Below are positions 58,425-64,000 of a DNA stretch of 64,000 nucleotides, one piece after another; position 1 is the stretch's first letter; each line of letters begins with the position of its first letter. The notes under the pieces were generated by a model, which saw only the letters and a list, made by a program, of their open reading frames with translations, did no database searches and had not been told where the DNA came from. The position numbers were made by a program, and so were the translations under genes. The DNA comes from Allodiplogaster sudhausi (taxonomy: Eukaryota; Nematoda; Chromadorea; Rhabditida; Diplogasteridae). The stretch covers positions 4,258,501 through 4,322,500 of the forward strand of contig CALZFC010000021.1 in assembly GCA_945643635.1 (NCBI GenBank), in the 5' to 3' direction.

Positions 58425-58800
58425 CTGCTTGGAGACGCAGAGATGCAGACAAAGCAAAGTAGAAAATCGAGAGAGTACTAAGAAATGAGAGGAACCCTCT
58501 GGATGGCATACACCAGGGTATGCAAAATGAGCTGTGAAATTTTGACAGTAAAGAGAACGTTAATGAATTGGAGACAGAAAGAAAAAGGGAAGCCCAAATC
58601 ACAAGGAATATGTATAATTAGGAGAGTACTAAGAAACGAGAAGAACCCTCTGGATGGCATACACTAGGGTAAGCAAAATGAGCTGTGAATTTGACAGTAA
58701 AGAGAACGTCAATGAATTGGAGACAGAAAGTAAAAGAGAAGCCCAAATCATATAGAACATGTAAAATTAGGAGAGTACTAAGAAATGAGAGAGATGGCCT
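58425..58800. repeat. 150-bp tandem repeat, about 2.4 units
   Basis: GAGAGTACTAAGAAATGAGA or a close variant recurs at about 58473, 58622 and 58772. The sequence between also repeats (CCCTCTGGATGGCATACAC, then GAGCTGTGAA). The last unit is cut short just before the F-box gene. Short frames across it are not recognisable proteins. Confidence 0.9.
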
Positions 58801-58853
58801 AATGAAAGCCATCAGTCTTATTCTCAAGTTGACCAGCACTACATCCATCTCCA

Positions 58854-59838
58854 ATGTCTTCTTCCAACACTTCCCGCACCCAGAACCCAACGGCCCTCTT
58901 CAGGGCCAGAGGCATTTCACCTTCCCCATCCCCCTCTCCCAATTCATCTCCTCCTCCTTCTCCATCGTCTGTCTCCTCTTCGTCTCCCTCCTCTTCGTCT
59001 GTCTCACTGTCCGCTTCGTCCGTCTCGTCCTCGGCCACCAACGACCTCCCTGACGAGACGCTGACTGTCATCTTCGCCTTGCTTCCACCCGCCACGCTGG
59101 TCAGGGCGCGCCAAGGCTGCCGAAGGTGGACGGAAGTCGAGCGAGCTTCTCGGTCCGTTCCAGTTCGCATTTATATTTGTAGCCTTGGAAGTTGCTCTTT
59201 CGTGTTCCTTTTTAACAATCAATTCATTATCTTTTATGTTTTCATATATATATTGACTTAGATATGGATGCATTCTAAGACAAGAATCTTCTTTCGCTTC
59301 TTCTCTTTCCTGCATCCCCTTTTTCCTTTCTCTTCTCTCTCTTTCTCCCTTTCATCTCCCCTTTGCAGTAGGTGCATGCAGCGTACGCATCTCGACCTTG
59401 TTGACGCCGATTTCATCAACAGCGACTGGAGGATCTCGTCGAGGGATCGTCCATCTAATCGGTGGGCATTCTTCTTAATCGCTACCTTCTACTCTCTCTT
59501 TCTTTCTCTCTCTCTCTTATCGCTCGCTCTCTCTCTTCTCTCCTTTTGTCTCCATCTCCCTCTCCCTTTCTCCACCCTCTCTTCTTCTTTCTCGCTCTCT
59601 TCCCCCCCCTCTCCGTCTCTCTCTATTTCTCTTTCTTTCTCTCGCTCTCTCTCTCTTTCTCACTCTATCTCTCTACGTGTCTGATGACTCCTGTCCTTGC
59701 AGAGGTCCTCCTCCGTCAATGGACACCCTGGTCACGGCGTTTCATCTCGACGCACTCTGTCACAGGATTGACCCATCCCCTGCCCTCATTCAACCTCTTT
59801 CATTTCATACCATAATTTCCCATGTCATCATTTTATGA
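58854..59838 (+). CDS. F-box protein
   Basis: Three exons in phase (58854-59152, 59369-59461, 59703-59838) encode 175 residues. Residues 1-62 are Ser/Pro-rich and probably disordered. Residues about 64-96 (NDLPDETLTVIFALLPPATL then VRARQGCRRWTEV) match the F-box, the SKP1-binding motif of SCF ubiquitin ligases. The rest has no clear LRR, WD40 or Kelch substrate domain. The final exon may run into the 5' LTR of the adjacent retrotransposon, so the native C-terminus could have been lost or replaced. CT repeats fill both introns. The start ATG is in good context (CCAATGTCT). Confidence 0.65.
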
Positions 59839-59839
59839 G

Positions 59840-60120
59840 GCACTCTTATTTAGTGCCATTTTCAAGTATCAAGACTACGGTCTAGTCCCTATATATTCTA
59901 CGGCTTATATATTTGCATTTATGCCTACGTGTAATGTGTTAATGTTGGCTCGACGGTAGCCAATCTAGGCATTCTAGTGTTCTGAGCTCATAGTGAGCGG
60001 TCTCTTCTTGTTTGTGTTGCGCCTTGGCCAGACTTTGAACTAATAAAGTCTGCCGTTTGAACCCTCGTCGTCGTCTCCGACATCGCAAGTGGTAGAAGAA
60101 GAGTAGCTGAGGCTACTACA
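59840..60120 (+). mobile_element. Probable 5' LTR of a gag-bearing retrotransposon
   Basis: The right end CTACTACA is followed at 60121 by TGGGGGCCGAACC, positioned like a tRNA primer-binding site (the first seven bases fit a tRNA-Pro-type site). The stretch contains a TATA-like CTATATATTC at about 59889 and AATAAA at 60041, as expected for U3-R-U5. The left border is a guess; no second LTR was found in the window to align it with. Confidence 0.5.
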
Positions 60121-60742
60121 TGGGGGCCGAACCAAACGAGTCGACGTGGAACCTCGAGTAAGCAGCGGCTTCTTGCGAAGGGACGTGTTAGTTTCGCCTT
60201 GCAGGAAGGAGGAGAGGGGGGTCTCCGTAGCTGTGTGCTGAGGCGAGAAGTTGGTGGTGGCAGAGGGGGGTCTGCGTGTAAAGCTGGTGTCGTGGCTGGA
60301 GTTCGTCATCTGGTGATAATCAAATAAGCGAGGGGGCTTAAGACAAGAGTGGGGTCTTTCCTTTGGCTGGTGGTCGAAAGCTGGTGTTCTTCAAAAGCGA
60401 GGGGGCTTTGCTGTGGAATAGGGGGGCATTCCGTTGTTGCTGCCGAGTGTTGGAGGGTTGTTAGCTAGGAACTGTGTGTTCTAGCGGGTGGTTTTGTGTG
60501 GCGTTGCGTGTGTTATTATTGTGTGGCGTGGCGTGTGGCGCGGGTTGTTGTGATTTGACGTGGCGTGTGTCGTTGAGCGTGGCGTGTCGTGATTGTTGTT
60601 TTAAGTGACGTAAGCATATCGATTGGCGTGTGGCGAGTAGAATCGATTGGCGCTTAGTCGTGTTGAAAGTGTTTTGTCGCGTATCGGTGCGGAGCGTGTT
60701 TTGCAGCGAAATACGTTATATTGAAGAATCTGTTGTTGCAGA
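60121..60742 (+). other. Retrotransposon leader between PBS-like site and gag
   Basis: GT-rich untranslated leader with repeated GTGGCGTG motifs at about 60,500-60,640, leading directly to the gag ATG. No other coding frame. Confidence 0.5.
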
Positions 60743-62623
60743 ATGTCAGCAGACGAAAAGAAGGAAGAGGAGGCCATGAAGAAGGCTCAAGAACAAGCGA
60801 AGAGGGCAGCGGCCGAACAGAAGAAGAAAGACAAAGAAGGACTCTCGGAGTATCAAGTGGATCTGGTCAAGAGGACGGATGCGATCATCCGAGACAAGCG
60901 ACTGGCTCTGGAGGAACTAACCAAAGAGATTGCGGTTAGTGAGAATTGGAAAAAGCATTTCAATAATGGAAAGTTGAGAAATGCGAGAGGATCAAAAGCA
61001 GAGTGGTGTACAGATGCACTTGAAATGGCGAAGGAATTAGTCGAAGAAAGAAAGAAAGATATCGAGGAAATAATTACTTTCTGTGCACAAGTTGAATCTA
61101 TGCTGGAAGATATTGTTGATGATTTGCCGTTGCAGAATCGCAAAAGAGAGCTCGAACAAATGAAGGAGAAGAAAAAGCCGTCCGAGGAGTCTGAGACGGC
61201 GCCGGAGAAGACAGGCGATAACGTTGAACATTCAACCGGTGAGGATTCGGATATTTCAACATGGAGTTATAAACTTGACAGCAATAAGAAATCGAGAATT
61301 AAGAAAGAAGAAGAAAGAGTGCAAAAACTGGTGGAGAAAGGAATGGAGAAGTTGTTGAGAGAAAAAGAAGAAAAAGAAAAAAAGGAAGCAGTCAGATTAT
61401 CATTGCAGGAGGCAAGCGCACGAGAAGCGGATCAGACGAGAAGACGGGAGAGACCGGATCAGCAAGGAAGACACCAGGGGTTGGAAGAGAGAGAGATAGA
61501 AAATGTAAGAGTAGGTGGCAATGTGGGTGGTGGTAGTAGGAATGGTAGTTGGTGTGGGAGCACCCCGGAGTCTGCGACAGCCCTGGTGTTAGAGAAATTA
61601 ACGGATACCCTGGGAGCCATGAAATACCCGGAAGTAGAGAAGTTCAAGGGAGGGGGACTAGGGAAGTTCGACGATTTCCTTGCGCGACTAGAGATGAAAT
61701 ACCTTCATTCATCCTCGGACATGGAGATGATGAACTTGTTAATGACCCATTTGGATGGACAACCAAGCTTGCTGTTTAAGTCTCTGAATAGAAAGCGGGT
61801 TTTGAGCTATGCTAGCATGAAGGAGAAAATGAGGGAGAAGATGAAGGGGGACAAGACCCTGCGAGAGTACGAAGCCACTCGGGATTGGGACGATGTTAGG
61901 AAGGGAGAGAGTGAGAGTCTAGATTCCTTTTCTATGCGTCTAGAAGAGTTGGCGGAGAGAGCATTCCCACGGATGCCAGAAGAGCATCTCTCACCGATCA
62001 AGGCGAAGAAGCTGCTCGCTCAGTTGTCGAATTGGGCGCAGTATCGAGAGTTGCTGGAAGTGATGGAGAGGGCACGGCCAGGGGATGAGTACGAAGAATT
62101 GAGAAAGCAGGCGGGTAGAATGGAAGTGATGGAGAGAAGGGGCACCAGACTAGCAACGCATAGTAAGGGGTTCGGGTCAAGTAGCAAGGGGGCGAGAGAG
62201 GAGAGACGGATAGATAGAAGGGGCAAGCCGATGCACAGCCGATTATACGGTAGTCACGGTGCAGCAGGGACTGCACATGGCAAGTACGGTAGTCCAGTTA
62301 CAGCAGGAGGCGGACAAGGGAGGGCATTCAACCCGAATGCACAACCCTACGTGCCGCATACTGTACAGCCAGAAGGGAATACGAGTACACCGGCGGATAG
62401 GAGTGCACCGGCGGATAACAACCTGAGTTGGAGGCAGAGTAGCAGTGTAGGGGTCGGGAACGGCAGAGCGGCCGGACCGATGAAATGTTACAACTGTGGG
62501 GGTTTTGGGCATTTCAGCGCTCAGTGTGTATCACCAAAGAGGGTGGTGAGCAACAAGGTGCAGATGGGTAGTACGGTAGTGTTCACAACACTATTCGGCG
62601 TAGTACTGTTATTTCGCAACTAG
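60743..62623 (+). CDS. gag: LTR retrotransposon Gag polyprotein, CCHC zinc knuckle
   Basis: An uninterrupted frame of 626 codons. The N-terminal third is charged and helical (MSADEKKEEEAMKKAQEQ, likely coiled coil). A capsid-like region follows at about residues 290-480 (KFKGGGLGKFDDFLARLEMK, then LDSFSMRLEELAERAF). A Gly/Ser-rich linker leads to a zinc knuckle CYNCGGFGHFSAQC with Cys582, Cys585, His590 and Cys595. Gag packages element RNA into virus-like particles. No protease, reverse transcriptase or integrase follows: at 62,624 the sequence passes into a FLYWCH gene on the other strand, so the element is truncated after gag. The intact frame suggests recent arrival or selection. It is most likely Ty3/gypsy- or BEL-type; the clade is not determinable without pol. 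Confidence 0.85.
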   Translation: MSADEKKEEEAMKKAQEQAKRAAAEQKKKDKEGLSEYQVDLVKRTDAIIRDKRLALEELTKEIAVSENWKKHFNNGKLRNARGSKAEWCTDALEMAKELVEERKKDIEEIITFCAQVESMLEDIVDDLPLQNRKRELEQMKEKKKPSEESETAPEKTGDNVEHSTGEDSDISTWSYKLDSNKKSRIKKEEERVQKLVEKGMEKLLREKEEKEKKEAVRLSLQEASAREADQTRRRERPDQQGRHQGLEEREIENVRVGGNVGGGSRNGSWCGSTPESATALVLEKLTDTLGAMKYPEVEKFKGGGLGKFDDFLARLEMKYLHSSSDMEMMNLLMTHLDGQPSLLFKSLNRKRVLSYASMKEKMREKMKGDKTLREYEATRDWDDVRKGESESLDSFSMRLEELAERAFPRMPEEHLSPIKAKKLLAQLSNWAQYRELLEVMERARPGDEYEELRKQAGRMEVMERRGTRLATHSKGFGSSSKGAREERRIDRRGKPMHSRLYGSHGAAGTAHGKYGSPVTAGGGQGRAFNPNAQPYVPHTVQPEGNTSTPADRSAPADNNLSWRQSSSVGVGNGRAAGPMKCYNCGGFGHFSAQCVSPKRVVSNKVQMGSTVVFTTLFGVVLLFRN

Positions 62624-62637
62624 AAATATGTTAGCAC

Positions 62638-63115
62638 CTGGATGTGCTGAAGGGACTTGTTCACAAGAATGACTCTCCCTGGGCACTTGTATTTTCTCTG
62701 GCGATCACAGCGATACACATCTCCAGTCTTATTCTCGTAGCCCTGTAGGTTACGCAGAGGAGGTAGCAGGATTGCATTAAAATTCAATTTGGCTAAATAA
62801 TGAGCTACCTTGCAGTAAAGATAGGATTCAAATGACAGCATTTGTCGCCCTTGCTTAGTTGTGATGAATCGAGCGGGAGGAGGTTGGAGGGAAGAAGTGG
62901 AAGGAGAAGGCGACGGCGATAGGGAAGGAGGTGAAGGGGAAGGAGTTGAAGCCACCGAAGAAGCCGCAGAAGAAGAAGAAGAGTACGCGATCAAACGGGC
63001 ACGCTTGGCTCCGTTAGAGAGAGAGGAGTACTCATCGTCAGCGGATTTAGGTACAATGATTTTGCTAGCAAGAAGATGTTCTAAGTCGACGTTAGACGGT
63101 TCTCTCGTTTGTAGT
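62638..63115 (-). CDS. FLYWCH-type zinc finger protein, two exons, partial
   Basis: Two exons, about 62809-63115 and 62638-62742, are joined across a 66-bp intron (AAG|gtagct ... ctacag|GGC). The joined frame gives FITTKQGRQMLSFESYLYCK then GYENKTGDVYRCDRQRKYKC and PGRVIL, the FLYWCH pattern: aromatic start, G-x-x-x-L, Y-L-Y, W/Y-R-C, C-x-x-R. FLYWCH domains bind DNA and are common in nematode regulators and Mutator-like transposases. Upstream of the domain is a Ser/Pro-rich linker preceded by SNGAKRARLI. No ATG is seen in the first exon, so it is either internal or extended by an unseen upstream exon. The second exon ends at a donor (CAG|gtgcta) only 15 bp from the gag stop, so the distal exon would lie beyond the retrotransposon. 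Confidence 0.65.
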
Positions 63116-63826
63116 CAATTTGCAGTCAAAATAACAGAGTGCGAACAGCAATTACTACTGTTGGCCTTTTAAGCGCCTTTTAATTGCTGGAAATATTAAG
63201 TGCAAACTGTAATTAGGCTATTCGACAATGTTCGCACTTCTTATCCGCTTTCAAGATGCACTAGTCAAAAAAAAACTTTTTTGAGCAAAAATCACTTACC
63301 CTAAAAAAAACTTGAGCGAAAATCATCAGCTGTTGAAAAAAGTTTGAGCGTAAATCATTTAAGCGATAATCAAAAAAAATTTGAGCGAAAATTATTTGAG
63401 CGATAATCATTTGAGCGAAAATCAAGACACCATGATCATGTCGTGCCCCTTAATTCTTCGCCTGCTTCCTCCGCTTCTCTTCCAAGTCTTACCTCTGTTC
63501 TTCTTCCCAGGCTTCATGTTCAGTAGATCTCTGCTCTCTCTCTCTCTATTTTGTATTGTCTCTCTGTCATGCTTTGTCTCCCTATCATGTTTTGTTCCCC
63601 TATCATCATTTGTTTCCATATTTTGCCTTGTCTCTATCTTGCTTTTTCCTTTACCTCTTTCCTTTTCAGTCTATTTAACACCGCTCGTCTATGTATTAAT
63701 CTGCAAGCTTTATAAAAATCACTTAAGAAGCAAACATAAAAAAACACGGAAACACCATGTACCCCATTTCTCATCATACAATCATCCGTCATGGACAGCG
63801 AGAGGAGAGAGAGAGAAAGATAAAGC

Positions 63827-63859
<33 letters not shown>

Positions 63860-63900
63860 CTAGGGCGGGAAGGAGGGGGAGAGGAAGGGCAGGAGGACTC
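63116..63900. other. Intergenic stretch with ATCATTTGAGCG-type repeats
   Basis: At 63,285-63,425 a short motif (TTGAGCGAAAATCA or variants) recurs about six times in an AT-rich block. At 63,530-63,660 a CT-rich run repeats a TCTC-CCTATCATG-TTTTGT phrase, and 63,800-63,860 is GA repeat. No gene was recognised. Confidence 0.5.
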
Positions 63901-63914
63901 ATGCCGTGCTGCGG

Positions 63915-63993
63915 TTGCCGTGTGTTCAGCGTCTTTCGAAGCGGAACCAGCGTGCCAACCAAAGAATAACGTATGTGCAACCAGAACAATAAA
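63915..63993 (+). other. Short terminal frame followed by AATAAA
   Basis: A 22-codon frame, MPCCGCRVFSVFRSGTSVPT then KE and stop (63906-63971), is followed by AATAAA at 63988. It could be the last exon of a gene whose upstream exons are hidden in the GA repeat, or chance. No splice acceptor is certain. Confidence 0.2.
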
Positions 63994-64000
63994 CTAATAT

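Overview
The window is nuclear DNA of an invertebrate animal. Spliced single-copy genes with GT-AG introns encode recognisable animal housekeeping and signalling proteins, and most introns are short (66 bp to a few hundred bp). The coding exons are GC-rich at third codon positions and sit in AT-rich, extremely CT/GA-rich DNA. Gene shapes (a GRK2/3 kinase of 710 residues, a PGRMC/VEM-1-like protein, a TIM10, a TM2D1-like protein) fit a nematode or a similar compact-intron ecdysozoan, but the species cannot be named from the sequence.

Layout. Positions 1-6,650 hold three minus-strand genes: the first exon of a UBXN4-like ER protein running off the left edge, TIMM10 (3 exons) and a TM2D1-like gene (5 exons found, one small exon probably missing). 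A 1.49 kb terminal-inverted-repeat element flanked by TA lies between the first two. Positions 7,100-18,700 are almost all repeats: a 60-bp minisatellite split by a 2.17 kb foldback element with a TTAA target duplication, then a 4.4 kb GA-rich minisatellite with a 1.69 kb higher-order duplication, then an unpaired arm of the same foldback family. Positions 18,700-35,600 are a gene-poor mosaic of alternating CT and GA low-complexity blocks, with one possible transposase fragment (about 23.3 kb) and several hairpins.

Positions 35,661-46,226 carry a complete 19-exon plus-strand GRK2/GRK3-type G-protein-coupled receptor kinase: RGS-homology, AGC kinase and PH domains. One intron has a GC-AG boundary. 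Positions 49,265-56,249 carry three minus-strand genes: a type I membrane protein with a Ly6/uPAR-like (three-finger) ectodomain and an acidic tail, a small 84-residue acidic protein, and a PGRMC-type cytochrome-b5-fold protein. Positions 57,876-64,000 hold a GGGCCGG-rich hAT-like miniature element, a 150-bp tandem repeat, a small F-box gene, an LTR retrotransposon remnant with an intact gag (CCHC knuckle) but no pol, and two minus-strand exons of a FLYWCH zinc-finger gene.

The genes form no operon or pathway. The recurring theme is mobile-element ends placed in or beside tandem arrays, introns and splice sites. All exon models were built by eye from reading frame, splice consensus and family similarity. 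Where phases agree across every junction (GRK2, TIMM10, PGRMC, the Ly6-like gene, the 84-residue gene, F-box) confidence is higher.
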